Shown: positions 20,276-29,282 of the stretch, piece by piece | Layout: each line of letters begins with the position of its first letter | Position numbering within the stretch: position 1 is the stretch's first letter | Position numbers and translations under genes: made by a program | The notes under the pieces: generated by a model | Database searches by the model: none | Told to the model about the DNA's origin: nothing | The model's input: the letters and a program-made list of their open reading frames with translations, nothing else | Assembly: GCA_001602865.1 (NCBI GenBank) | Contig: LUZF01000008.1 | Span: 1-48,832, forward strand | From: Bacteroidales bacterium Bact_14 | GTDB lineage: Bacteria; Bacteroidota; Bacteroidia; Bacteroidales; UBA932 | Reading direction: 5' to 3' | DNA: 48,832 nucleotides

Positions 20276-22696
20276 TTATGCAGCGTGCCAGGAGGCAGGA
20301 TCGCGGAAACCGAGCAGGAAGTCGTGGACGCCCATTCTTTTTTTGCCGGAAAGTTGCAGGTCACGGATTGAAAGCGCGCCGTCGCCGGTCGCGATGTGGA
20401 GCCAGGTCTTCCCGTCGGAGGTGATGGTGCCCGGCGCGGCGGCGGGGGCGCCTTCCACTTTTTCGGCGAAATAGATTTTCAGCGAAACAGATTTCTCGGC
20501 TTCGCTCGAAACGACAGAAGGGTCGTTCGGGACGAGGGTGGTGAAGGCGGTGGGGTAGGGGCTGAGGCCGCGGATGAGGTTGTAGAGGTGGCGGGTCGTG
20601 TCGCTCCAGTCGAGCCGGCAGAGCTCGCGGGTCAGCTTCGGGGCGGGCTTGAGCACCTCGGAACCCTGGATGAAACTGCGCTGCACGCGGGTTTCGGCGT
20701 TGCCTTCGAGGATGGCCTCGGCCGTCTGGACGACGAGGTCGGAACCGAGCGTCATCAGCCGGTCGTGGACGTCGCCGGCCGTGTCCGTTTCGCTGATGCG
20801 GGATTCGGTGCGGAAGAGGATGCCGCCGGTGTCGATGTCCTTGTCGATCATAAAGGTCGTGACGCCGGTGATGCGTTCGCCGTTGATGACGGCCCAGTTG
20901 ATCGGGGCCGCGCCGCGGTACTGCGGCAGCAGGGCCGCGTGGAGGTTGAACGTGCCGTACTTCGGCATCGACCAGACCTCCTCCGGCAGCATCCGGAAGG
21001 CGACGACGACGAACAGGTCGGCGTTCCAGGCGCGCAGGGCGTCGAGGAACTCGGGATCCCTGAGCTTCAGCGGCTGCAGGACGGGAATGTCGTGGGCCAC
21101 GGCATACTGTTTCACGGCGCTTTCGTTCACCTTCAGCCCGCGGCCGCTCGGCTTGTCGGCGACCGTCACGACGCCGACGACCTTATAGCCCTTGCGGACG
21201 AGGGCGTCCAGCGGGGCGACGGCGAATTCGGGCGTGCCCATATAGACGATGCGCGGCTTGCGGAAGAATCCGCGGACCCTGCTCTTGAGCCGGCGCCACC
21301 AGGCTTTCATATTGTCGGCCGCGAGGAAGGACGAGTCGTGGACGGCCTTCCAGGTCAGGAAGGCCCCGATCGGGGTCAGGACGTAGGCGGAGATGAAGGC
21401 GCCGCTGAACGGGTCCATCGCGCCGTCGCGGGCGAGTTTCGTGCCGGTGATGTCGACCACCCAGTACAGGACGAAGAAGAGGACGGAGACGATCGCGGAG
21501 GCGCCGAGGCCGCCCTTCCGGATCAGCGCGCCGAGCGGGGCGCCGATGAAGAAGAGGATGAAGCAGGCCAGCGCGCCCGAGTAGCGCTTGTAGATTTCCA
21601 GCTCCGAGCGCCGCAGGAAGTAGTTGCACTCGAAGGTCTCCTGCTCGTAGATCTTCATGTCGGACATCAGCCGCTGGATGCGGCTCTGGGCCTTGCCGGC
21701 CGCGACGATAGGCTCATAATCCGACTTCCACTGGGTCAGGTATTCCTCCGGGAAGTTCGACAGGCCCTTGGCCAGGCTGGCGCTGTCCAGCTGGTCGATC
21801 TTGGCGAGTTCCGGCGAACTCATCATACCGGTGACGTGGCGGGTATGGAGGTCGGCCGCGATGGCGACCAGGGAGTCGCGGGTGAAGACCAGGTCCTTGA
21901 GTTTCTTGGACTTGGTCTGGTCGCCGAAGCGCGCCTCGTCGGATTTCTGGAAGGCATAATGCTCCAGCGGGATGATCATTTCCTGACGGTCGAAGTCGAT
22001 GCGCTCGAGCTGGCGCGTCGTGTCCGCCGCCTGGTAGGTGTTGGTCTCCTGGTAGTTGGCGCCGCTGTACATCGTGAAGGTGATGTAGTCCTTGGTCTTG
22101 GCCATCCGGATGGTCGCGGAATCGGCCAGGGAGACGGTCGTGTTGCCGTTGTGGGCGGTATGGTCGTAGACCATGATGCCGTACATCATCCCCTGGCCCT
22201 CGCCGGAGTCCTCGACGCGGAGGATGTAGCCGTCGATGCCGTCGTAGAAGGTTCCGGAGGGGATTTTGATCTCGTCCTTGGTCTTGCCGATGTCGTCGCG
22301 CAGCGTCAGGATCTTATTATAGGAATAGGGGACGAGGTCGTCGGAGGTGAAGAGCGCGCCGATGCTGATGACGACGGAGGCCAGGATCAGCGGCAGCAGG
22401 ACCCGTCCCAGCGAGATACCCGCCGACTTGATGGCCATCAGTTCGTTGTTTTCCGCCAGCTGCCCGATCGTCATCATTGACGAGAGGAGCGTCGCCAGCG
22501 GCAGCGCGAGCGGTAGGGAATAGCAGCTTCCCCACATCAGGAACTCCGCGATCACCTTGAACTGCAGTCCCTTGCCTACCAGTTCATCGATGTAGACCCA
22601 GAGGAACTGCATCATCAGGACAAAAAGAACGACCAGCAGGATCGCCACAAACGGTCCCACGAACGCTTTCAGCAAAAACCGGTCGAACTTCTTCAA
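20276..22696 (-). CDS. lptG-fmt: LptG-type LPS permease fused to methionyl-tRNA formyltransferase
   Basis: 806 residues in one uninterrupted frame. Residues 1-460 are a YjgP/YjgQ (LptG/F) permease: an N-terminal helix after KKFDRFLLKAFVGPF, the GQLAENNELMAIKSAGIS motif, a periplasmic domain and three C-terminal helices (about 365-450). After a basic linker (KAWWRRLKSRVRGFFRKPR) comes a full Fmt: IVYMGTPEF (Met486), Asn584 and His586 in NLHAALLPQYRGAAPI, and Asp622 in IDTGG. The His-Asp spacing of 36 equals that of E. coli Fmt (H108, D144), so the active site looks intact. Length after the linker (about 327) matches free-standing Fmt. The first codon is TTG; in the alaS frame it directly follows TAA and one GGA codon. 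An internal start at Met463 could also release a separate Fmt. Confidence 0.9.
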   Translation of the reverse strand: MKKFDRFLLKAFVGPFVAILLVVLFVLMMQFLWVYIDELVGKGLQFKVIAEFLMWGSCYSLPLALPLATLLSSMMTIGQLAENNELMAIKSAGISLGRVLLPLILASVVISIGALFTSDDLVPYSYNKILTLRDDIGKTKDEIKIPSGTFYDGIDGYILRVEDSGEGQGMMYGIMVYDHTAHNGNTTVSLADSATIRMAKTKDYITFTMYSGANYQETNTYQAADTTRQLERIDFDRQEMIIPLEHYAFQKSDEARFGDQTKSKKLKDLVFTRDSLVAIAADLHTRHVTGMMSSPELAKIDQLDSASLAKGLSNFPEEYLTQWKSDYEPIVAAGKAQSRIQRLMSDMKIYEQETFECNYFLRRSELEIYKRYSGALACFILFFIGAPLGALIRKGGLGASAIVSVLFFVLYWVVDITGTKLARDGAMDPFSGAFISAYVLTPIGAFLTWKAVHDSSFLAADNMKAWWRRLKSRVRGFFRKPRIVYMGTPEFAVAPLDALVRKGYKVVGVVTVADKPSGRGLKVNESAVKQYAVAHDIPVLQPLKLRDPEFLDALRAWNADLFVVVAFRMLPEEVWSMPKYGTFNLHAALLPQYRGAAPINWAVINGERITGVTTFMIDKDIDTGGILFRTESRISETDTAGDVHDRLMTLGSDLVVQTAEAILEGNAETRVQRSFIQGSEVLKPAPKLTRELCRLDWSDTTRHLYNLIRGLSPYPTAFTTLVPNDPSVVSSEAEKSVSLKIYFAEKVEGAPAAAPGTITSDGKTWLHIATGDGALSIRDLQLSGKKRMGVHDFLLGFRDPASWHAA

Positions 22697-22699
22697 TCC

Positions 22700-25321
22700 T
22701 TATGCAGTCGCAATCTTTACAAGTGTATCCAGGGCCGCATCCAGTCCGGAGGCATCCTTGCCGCCGGCGCTGGCGAGGCCGGGCTGGCCGCCACCGCCGC
22801 CCTGGATGAGCTTCGCGGCGTCGCGGATGTCCTTGCCGGCGTTCCTGCCGGCGGCCACGAGGTCGGCGGAGTACATCAGGAGCAGGTTCGGCTTGCCGTC
22901 GGACTCGAACGCCGCGGCGAAGACGGTGTTCTGCAGCTCCTTCTGGAGCGCCAGCGCCACATTGCGCAGCATCGCCGGGTCGGCGCCCGTCTCGCGGAAG
23001 CGGATGAGCTTCACGCCGCCCACCTCTTCCGCCGTGCGGGCGAGGCGTCCGGCGAGCTCGGCCGCCTTCTGGCGGGCGAACTCCTCGGCCTGCTTCTTCA
23101 TCGCCGCGTTCTCCTCGAGCATCCGGCTGATTGCGCCGGCGAGGTCCGGGACGTTGTTGAAAAGGCCGCGGGCGGTCCGGAGGGATCCCTGCATATCGTA
23201 TACCATCTGCTCAGCCTCTTCGCCGGTCACGGCCTCGATGCGGCGCACGCCGGCCGCGATCGCGGACTCGCTGAGGATCTTGAAGAAGCCGATGTTGCCG
23301 GTGGCGGACGTGTGGCAGCCGCCGCAGAGCTCGACGCTCGGGCCGAACTTCACGACGCGGACGCGGTCGCCGTACTTCTCGCCGAAGACGGCGAGGGCGC
23401 CCATCGCGCGGGCCTCGTCCATCGTCGCGTTGCGCTCCTCCTGGAGCGGCAGGTTCCGGCGGATCAGCCCGTTGACGCGCTTTTCGACCAGGACGACCTG
23501 CTCGTCGCTCATTTTCTCGAAATGGGAGAAGTCGAAGCGCAGGCCCTTGTCGGAGACATAGGAGCCCTTCTGCTCGACGTGGGTCCCGAGGACTTCCCGG
23601 AGGGCCTGGTCGAGGAGGTGGGTGCAGCTGTGGTTGTTCGCGATGCGCTGCCGGCGCGCGGCGTCCACCGCGAGGGTGAAGGCGCCCGTGCAGTTCTGCG
23701 GCAGTTTCTCCGCGATATGGACGGTCAGGTTGTTTTCCTTGACGGTGTTCAGGATGCGGACGGTCTCGCCGTCGGCGGACGTGATCGTGCCGGTGTCGCC
23801 GATCTCGCCGCCCATCTCCCCGTAGAACGGGGTCCGGTCGAAGACCAGCTGGAGCATCTCGCGGTTCTTCTGGACCACGGTGCGGTGCTTGAGGAGGGTC
23901 GCTCCCTCGACGACGGTCGCATCGTAGCCGGTGAATTCGGATTCGCCGTCCGCGAAGACGGTCCAGTCGCCGAATTCGTTGGCGGTCGCCCCGCGCGCGC
24001 GATCCTTCTGTTTCTGAAGCTCGACGTTGAACTGCGCCATATCTACGGTGTAGCCGTTCTCGGCGGCGATGAGCTCCGTCAGGTCGATCGGGAAGCCGTA
24101 GGTGTCATAGAGCTTGAAGGCGTCGGCGCCGGCAATCACCTTCGTCGCGGCGGAGGCGGCCATACACTCGTCCATCAGTTTGATGCCGCGGTCGAGGGTG
24201 CGGAGGAAGGCCATTTCTTCCTCGCGGATGACGTTGGTGATGAGCTTCTGCTGCGCCACCAGCTCGGGGTAGGCTTCGCCCATATCGCTGACGAGCTGCG
24301 GGACGAGGCGGCAGAGGAAAGGCTCCTCGAGGCCGAGGAAGGTGTAGCCGTAGCGGACGGCGCGGCGCAGGATGCGGCGGATGACGTAGCCCGCCTTCAC
24401 GTTCGAAGGGAGCTGGCCGTCGGCGATGGAGAAGCTGATGGTGCGGATGTGGTCCGCGATGACGCGCATCGCGACCTCGGTCTTCGGGGACTCGTGGTAC
24501 TCGTGGCCGGAGATGTCGCCGATCGTGGCGAGCATGCCGGTGAAGACGTCGGAGTCGTAGTTGCTGTTCTTGCCCTGGAGCACGGCGCAGAGGCGCTCGA
24601 AGCCCATTCCCGTGTCGATGTTCTTGGCCGGGAGGGACTCGAGGTGGCCGTCCGCCATGCGGTTGTACTGCATGAAGACGAGGTTCCAGATCTCGATGAC
24701 GTGGGGGTCGCCCTGGTTGACGAGCTCACGGCCGGTCAGGCCGGTCGCGGCCTTCTCTTCCGGGGTACGGATGTCGATGTGGATCTCGGAACAGGGGCCG
24801 CAGGGGCCGGTGTCGCCCATTTCCCAGAAGTTGTCGTGCTTGTTGCCGAGGACGATGTGGTCGGCGGGAAGGTGCCGGAGCCAGGCCTGGCGGGCCTCTT
24901 CGTCCATTTCGGTGCCGTCCTCGGCGCTGCCTTCGAAGACGGTCGCGTAGAGGAGGTTCTTGTCGATCTTATAAATATCGGTCAGGAGCTCCCAGGCCCA
25001 GTCGATGGCCTCGGTCTTGAAATAGTCGCCGAAGCTCCAGTTGCCGAGCATTTCGAACATCGTGTGGTGGTAGGTGTCGTGGCCCACTTCCTCGAGGTCG
25101 TTGTGCTTGCCGCTGACGCGGAGGCACTTCTGCGAGTCGGTCGCACGCGGGTAGGGGGCCTTGGCGTTGCCGAGGAAGATGTCCTTGAACTGGTTCATTC
25201 CGGCGTTCGTGAACATCAGCGTCGGGTCGTTCTTGACCACCATCGGAGCGGAGGGTACGACGGTGTGGCCTTTCGAGGCGAAAAAATCCAGAAACTGCTG
25301 TCTGATTTCCTTGGATGTCAT
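22700..25321 (-). CDS. alaS: Alanyl-tRNA synthetase
   Basis: 873 residues from the ATG at 25321 ([14 protein letters not shown]); an upstream in-frame TTG is not needed. Class II catalytic core with [24 protein letters not shown]. The editing domain carries zinc ligands in [11 protein letters not shown] and [10 protein letters not shown], and the C-Ala domain ends with a Gly-rich [16 protein letters not shown]. It charges tRNA-Ala and hydrolyses mis-charged Ser/Gly-tRNA-Ala. lptG-fmt starts three bases after its stop, so they are co-transcribed. Confidence 0.97.
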   Translation of the reverse strand: MTSKEIRQQFLDFFASKGHTVVPSAPMVVKNDPTLMFTNAGMNQFKDIFLGNAKAPYPRATDSQKCLRVSGKHNDLEEVGHDTYHHTMFEMLGNWSFGDYFKTEAIDWAWELLTDIYKIDKNLLYATVFEGSAEDGTEMDEEARQAWLRHLPADHIVLGNKHDNFWEMGDTGPCGPCSEIHIDIRTPEEKAATGLTGRELVNQGDPHVIEIWNLVFMQYNRMADGHLESLPAKNIDTGMGFERLCAVLQGKNSNYDSDVFTGMLATIGDISGHEYHESPKTEVAMRVIADHIRTISFSIADGQLPSNVKAGYVIRRILRRAVRYGYTFLGLEEPFLCRLVPQLVSDMGEAYPELVAQQKLITNVIREEEMAFLRTLDRGIKLMDECMAASAATKVIAGADAFKLYDTYGFPIDLTELIAAENGYTVDMAQFNVELQKQKDRARGATANEFGDWTVFADGESEFTGYDATVVEGATLLKHRTVVQKNREMLQLVFDRTPFYGEMGGEIGDTGTITSADGETVRILNTVKENNLTVHIAEKLPQNCTGAFTLAVDAARRQRIANNHSCTHLLDQALREVLGTHVEQKGSYVSDKGLRFDFSHFEKMSDEQVVLVEKRVNGLIRRNLPLQEERNATMDEARAMGALAVFGEKYGDRVRVVKFGPSVELCGGCHTSATGNIGFFKILSESAIAAGVRRIEAVTGEEAEQMVYDMQGSLRTARGLFNNVPDLAGAISRMLEENAAMKKQAEEFARQKAAELAGRLARTAEEVGGVKLIRFRETGADPAMLRNVALALQKELQNTVFAAAFESDGKPNLLLMYSADLVAAGRNAGKDIRDAAKLIQGGGGGQPGLASAGGKDASGLDAALDTLVKIATA

Positions 25322-25356
25322 ATCGTTGTCGTTTATTCGCAAGTAGATAGGAACCG

Positions 25357-25364
25357 CAAAGTTA
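25357..25364 (-). promoter_or_regulatory. -7 box of alaS
   Basis: Minus-strand TAACTTTG matches TAnnTTTG. Predicted 5' leader of roughly 30 bases to the alaS ATG. It is back to back with the promoter of the M23 gene. Confidence 0.5.
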
Positions 25365-25387
25365 GCATATTTTTTGCTAAAAAAGCT

Positions 25388-25395
25388 TATATTTG
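25388..25395 (+). promoter_or_regulatory. -7 box of the M23-merR-nif3 operon
   Basis: TATATTTG matches TAnnTTTG exactly and ends only six bases before the ATG at 25402. Transcription would then begin at or very near the start codon (leaderless mRNA). Confidence 0.5.
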
Positions 25396-25401
25396 TCGCG
25401 G

Positions 25402-26412
25402 ATGTCCAGGCTTAAACAATACCACCTTAACCCTGAGACCCTTATGTACGAAGTCGTCAAGGTTTCGCACAAGTCCCGTTTTCTCCATACGGTGCTTGTG
25501 CTGCTCGGTGGTTTTGCCTGCTTCGCGCTGTATTTCTGGCTCTACACGTCCGTGCTCGGGCTGGAGACGCCGAAGACGGCGATCCTGCGGCGCCAGAACG
25601 CGGCCTGGAGTTCGAAGATCGAGCTGCTCAACCGGGAGATGGACCGAAACGAGTCCGCGCTGAAGGACCTCGAGGTCCGCGGCGACGACATCTACCGCTC
25701 CATCTTCGGTATGAACAAGATTCCCGAGGAAGTCCTGAACGCCGGTTTCGGCGGCGTGAACCGCTACGCGTACCTCGACGGCCTGAGCGGCAGCACCCTC
25801 CTGAAGGACGCGACCGTCCGCCTCGACGTGCTGACGAAGAAGGCCTACGTCCAGAGCAAGGCCTACGACGAGGTCGCGAATATGTCGAAGCAGGCCGGCG
25901 AGCTCGCTTCCTGCATCCCGGCAATCCCGCCGGTGGTCCCGGACAAGACGAAATACCGCGTTTCCAGCCCCTTCGGCGGCCGTGCCGACCCGGTCTACGG
26001 GTATTACGCCTACCACGAGGGCTTTGACTTCGCGATGAAGAAGGGCAGCCCGGTCTACGCGACCGGCGACGGCGTCGTCGAGAGCGTCAGCTTCCAGTTC
26101 TTCGGCTACGGCAACATGGTCGTGATCGACCACGGCTTCGGCTACAAGACCCGCTACGCCCACCTCAACTCCATCAGCGTCGTCGAAGGGATGAAAATCA
26201 AGCGCGGCGAGTGTATCGGCGAGGTCGGCAACACCGGCAAGACGACGGGCTCCCACCTCCATTACGAGGTCCGCTACCGCGGCAACCCGGTCAATCCGGC
26301 CAACTTCTTCGACCTGGACATGTCCGTCGCGGAGTATGAGACGATGGTGAAAAACAAGGAAGAGGATTCGGTGGCGCAGCTGCGTCCCTCCTTCCGTCTG
26401 AACAGCAGATAG
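25402..26412 (+). CDS. M23-family metallopeptidase (membrane-anchored), first of a pair
   Basis: 336 residues. The start at 25402 gives the Bacteroidales M23 N-terminus ([19 protein letters not shown]), then one membrane helix (about 33-52) and a coiled-coil stretch with [16 protein letters not shown]. The LytM domain has zinc ligands His205 and Asp209 (HEGFD) and His285/His287 (SHLHYEV), all intact. It should cut peptidoglycan cross-bridges in the periplasm or act as a division or elongation factor. A related gene follows four bases later. Confidence 0.9.
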   Translation: MSRLKQYHLNPETLMYEVVKVSHKSRFLHTVLVLLGGFACFALYFWLYTSVLGLETPKTAILRRQNAAWSSKIELLNREMDRNESALKDLEVRGDDIYRSIFGMNKIPEEVLNAGFGGVNRYAYLDGLSGSTLLKDATVRLDVLTKKAYVQSKAYDEVANMSKQAGELASCIPAIPPVVPDKTKYRVSSPFGGRADPVYGYYAYHEGFDFAMKKGSPVYATGDGVVESVSFQFFGYGNMVVIDHGFGYKTRYAHLNSISVVEGMKIKRGECIGEVGNTGKTTGSHLHYEVRYRGNPVNPANFFDLDMSVAEYETMVKNKEEDSVAQLRPSFRLNSR

Positions 26413-26415
26413 AAG

Positions 26416-27357
26416 ATGCCCAGGCACTACGAATTCGACAAAAGCACCTTTTCCTTCCGGAAGGTGACGCGCACGGCCGGAAGCGTGCTGCTTACCGTCC
26501 TGAAATATTTCCTTGTCACGGCGTCCCTCGCGGTGGTCTACTACATCATTTTCGCCACCTTCGTCAGCACGGACACGGAGCGCCGCCTCCGCCGCGAAAA
26601 CAAGATTTACGAAAAGGTCTATCCCGAGATGCTCGAGCGTGAGGCGCTGATTTCGGACGCCATCACGAACCTCCAGCTCAAGGACAACGAGATCTACCGC
26701 CAGATCTTCGGTGCTGAAGCGCCGAAGTCGAACCCGATGTCCGGCGCCGGTTTCCTCGCGGCCGCCGACTCCATCCCCGCCCGGCGCATCGTGGAATACA
26801 CCGACGCCAAGTCCGGCGCGCTGCTGGAACGGACCGCTGCGGTCGAGGAAGCCCTCCTGCGCGTCTTCGCGCAGGCCAAAGACGGACTTCCCCCGCTGAG
26901 CCTGCCGCTGGAAAACGTCTCCTACGCCCAGGTCGGCGCGTCCGTGGGGAACAAAATAAACCCGTTCTACAAGGTGCCTTCCCCCCACAACGGCCTCGAC
27001 CTCATCGCCAACCAGGGAGACCCGGTCTTCGCCGTCGCGGACGGGCGCATCACGGAGGTCGTCTCCTCCCGCAAGGGCCAGGGCAACTACGTGGAAATCA
27101 CCCACGCCGGCGGCTACGTGACCCGTTACACCCACCTCTCGGACATGCCTGTCCTGAAGGGCCAGACCATCCGCAAGGGGATGCGCATCGGCGCGGTCGG
27201 AACCACCGGCAGCACCTTCGCCGCCCACCTCCACTACGAGGTCCTCAAGAACGGGGAATACGTCGATCCGATCAACTATTTCTTCGCGTCCGTGACCCCG
27301 GAGGAATATATGAATATGCTGTTTATGTCGGTCACGACCGGCCAATCGATGGACTGA
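26416..27357 (+). CDS. M23-family metallopeptidase (membrane-anchored), second of a pair
   Basis: 313 residues, a paralogue of the preceding protein: same layout of short cytoplasmic start, one membrane helix (about 32-52), coiled coil with LQLKDNEIYRQIFGAE, and LytM domain. Zinc ligands are intact: His191 in HNGLD and His271/His273 in AHLHYEV. Strong similarity in the IYR-IFG segment shows common descent by tandem duplication. It probably forms a pair with its neighbour in cell-wall remodelling. Confidence 0.9.
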   Translation: MPRHYEFDKSTFSFRKVTRTAGSVLLTVLKYFLVTASLAVVYYIIFATFVSTDTERRLRRENKIYEKVYPEMLEREALISDAITNLQLKDNEIYRQIFGAEAPKSNPMSGAGFLAAADSIPARRIVEYTDAKSGALLERTAAVEEALLRVFAQAKDGLPPLSLPLENVSYAQVGASVGNKINPFYKVPSPHNGLDLIANQGDPVFAVADGRITEVVSSRKGQGNYVEITHAGGYVTRYTHLSDMPVLKGQTIRKGMRIGAVGTTGSTFAAHLHYEVLKNGEYVDPINYFFASVTPEEYMNMLFMSVTTGQSMD

Positions 27358-27358
27358 T

Positions 27359-27676
27359 ATGGAAAAACTCTACTACACCATCAGCGAAGTGGCGAAGGAA
27401 CTGAAGGAGAGCACCTCCCTCGTGCGTTTCTGGTCCAATTCCTTTCCGAAGTACATCAAACCCTACCGCAATGCGAAGGGCAACCGCCTCTACAGGGAGG
27501 AGGACATCGACACCCTGAAGCAGATCCATTACCTGGTCAAGGAAAAGGGGTACACGCTCGAGGGGGCGGACAAGCTCCTCTCCGCCGAGCGGAGTTCCGT
27601 GGACCGGAGCGTCCGCGTCCTGGAATCCCTGAAGGAAATCCGCGCGCAGCTGCGGGTAGTGAGGGAGGCGCTGTGA
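27359..27676 (+). CDS. MerR-family transcriptional regulator
   Basis: 105 residues. N-terminal winged helix with YYTISEVAKELKESTSLVRFWSNSF and GNRLYREEDIDTLKQI, the MerR DNA-binding pattern. A short helical C-terminus follows with no cysteine or ligand-binding domain, so the effector is unclear. It lies one base after the M23 pair and its stop overlaps the nif3 start (TGATG). A role in controlling cell-wall genes is only suggested by position. Confidence 0.9.
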   Translation: MEKLYYTISEVAKELKESTSLVRFWSNSFPKYIKPYRNAKGNRLYREEDIDTLKQIHYLVKEKGYTLEGADKLLSAERSSVDRSVRVLESLKEIRAQLRVVREAL

Positions 27677-28458
27677 TGAAGGTACGGGACATCATCGCGG
27701 CCGTGGAGGAGTTCGCGCCCCTCGGGCTGCAGGAAAAATGGGACAACAGCGGCCTCTGCGTCGGTTCCCCCGACCAGGAGGTCCACGGCCTGCTGCTGGG
27801 GCTGGACTGCACCCCGGCGCTGGTGGATGAGGCCGTCGCCGTCGGCGCGGATATGATCCTGACCCACCATCCCCTGATCTTCGGCTCCCTGAAGTCCGTC
27901 TGTCCGGAGGATCCGGTCGGCCTGGCGCTGATCAAGGCCATCCGCGCCGGCATCGCCGTCTACGCCTCCCACACCCCGTCGGACAAGGTCCTCGCGGGGG
28001 TCAGCGGCGCGATGGCGCGCCGCCTCGGCCTCGCGGACGTCCGGGTGCTGGAGCCGGAAGGCGACGGAGAAACGGGCCTCGGCGCCGTCGGTGTCTGGCC
28101 GGAGCCGCTGTCTGCGGAAGAGGCGCTGAAGCGTGTCAAGGAGGCCTTCGGCCTGCAGGTCGTGCGCGCCTCGCGGCCGGTGGCGGAGCCCATCCGGACC
28201 GTGGCGATGTGCGGCGGGTCCGGCAGCTCCCTGATCGGGGCGGCCCGTGCGGCCGGCGCACAGCTCTACATCTGCGGGGACGTGTCCTACCACCACTTCT
28301 TCGTTCCCGACGGATTCATGATCCTGGATATCGGCCATTTCGAGAGCGAAAAGGAGATAGTATACATATTATATTCTTTGATAAGGAAAAAATTTCCTAC
28401 CTTTGCTAGTCAATGCACCGCTGCATTGGACAGTGCAAATCCGATACATTATTTGTAA
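27676..28458 (+). CDS. Nif3-like dinuclear metal centre protein
   Basis: 260 residues from the ATG overlapping the merR stop. Conserved metal ligands are visible: His64 and His65 in THHPLIFG, and His221/Glu225 in GHFESE. The N-terminus (EEFAPLGLQEKWDNSGLCVG) and the ending FPTFASQ...NPIHYL match Bacteroidales members. It lacks the central insertion present in longer homologues of about 365 residues. Biochemical role is unsettled; the family has been linked to GTP cyclohydrolase-type activity. The promoter for the next gene lies inside its 3' end. Confidence 0.92.
   Translation: MKVRDIIAAVEEFAPLGLQEKWDNSGLCVGSPDQEVHGLLLGLDCTPALVDEAVAVGADMILTHHPLIFGSLKSVCPEDPVGLALIKAIRAGIAVYASHTPSDKVLAGVSGAMARRLGLADVRVLEPEGDGETGLGAVGVWPEPLSAEEALKRVKEAFGLQVVRASRPVAEPIRTVAMCGGSGSSLIGAARAAGAQLYICGDVSYHHFFVPDGFMILDIGHFESEKEIVYILYSLIRKKFPTFASQCTAALDSANPIHYL
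28377..28405 (+). promoter_or_regulatory. Internal promoter within the nif3 3' end
   Basis: TTTG (28377-28380), 17 bases, then TACCTTTG (28398-28405), a perfect -7 box with slightly short spacing. A 7-bp hairpin CAATGCA/TGCATTG (28411-28417/28422-28428) would sit at the 5' end of the transcript. It would drive the zinc-ribbon gene and dnaB separately from the upstream operon. Confidence 0.5.
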
Positions 28459-28461
28459 TCT

Positions 28462-29274
28462 ATGGCGACAAAAAAAATCAAGAAAGTCGAGACCCCGATT
28501 GATGAAAGGGAAACTTTTGTATCCCTCCAGAAGAACTTTGCGGACTCGGAACTGAGCGTAGCTGAGAAGCTGAAGACCCTGTACGCGCTTCAGGAGGCGG
28601 ATACGGCAATCGACAAGATCGTCCAGCTCCGCGGCGAACTCCCGGCGGAGGTGGAAGTCCTCGAGCAGGAGCTCGCGGCCCTTTGCGGAAAGAAGGAGCA
28701 GCTGGAGCAGGTGCTCGTCGAATATGCGAATTCCATCGAAGCGAACAAGAAGAACATCATCGACCTGGATGCCCAGATCGGCAAATACCAGGCGCAGCTG
28801 GAAAACATCGCGAACAGCCGCGAATACGATTCGATCAACAAGGAGCTCGAGAACCAGGGCCTTCTCCGCCAGATAGCCGAGAAGAACATCAACGAGACCC
28901 GGATGGCGACCGTCGACCGCAAGGACGAGATCGAGACCCTCGAGCAGAAGATCGAAATCAAGAAGAACGACCTTGCCGCGAAGCAGGAGGAGCTGGCGAA
29001 CATCATCGAGTCCACCTCCGCCCAGGAAGCGAAGCTCCAGGCCCGCCGCGACGAATGCGCCGCGAAGATCGACGCCCGTACGATGAGCGCCTACGAACGC
29101 ATCCGCGCGAGCGTCCACAACCACCTCGCGGTGGCCTCCGTCTACAACGGGGACTCCTGCGGCGGTTGCTTCAACACCATTACCCCGCAGCGTCTGGTGG
29201 ACATCGCATCCAACAGCAAGCTCGTCATCTGCGAGCACTGCGGCAGAATCATCGTCAATCCGGACTTTGAATAG
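28462..29274 (+). CDS. C4 zinc-ribbon coiled-coil protein (CdsZ-like)
   Basis: 270 residues. A long coiled coil (about 20-205, rich in Glu, Lys and Gln) is followed by a zinc ribbon formed by CGGC and CEHC near the C-terminus (SCGGCFNTI, ICEHCGRIIVNPDFE). This is the architecture of the zf-RING_7 (PF02591) family, which includes proteins proposed to bind nucleic acid or act in secretion. It lies three genes from the M23 pair and just before dnaB. Exact function unknown. Confidence 0.85.
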   Translation: MATKKIKKVETPIDERETFVSLQKNFADSELSVAEKLKTLYALQEADTAIDKIVQLRGELPAEVEVLEQELAALCGKKEQLEQVLVEYANSIEANKKNIIDLDAQIGKYQAQLENIANSREYDSINKELENQGLLRQIAEKNINETRMATVDRKDEIETLEQKIEIKKNDLAAKQEELANIIESTSAQEAKLQARRDECAAKIDARTMSAYERIRASVHNHLAVASVYNGDSCGGCFNTITPQRLVDIASNSKLVICEHCGRIIVNPDFE

Positions 29275-29282
29275 CGCATCAT

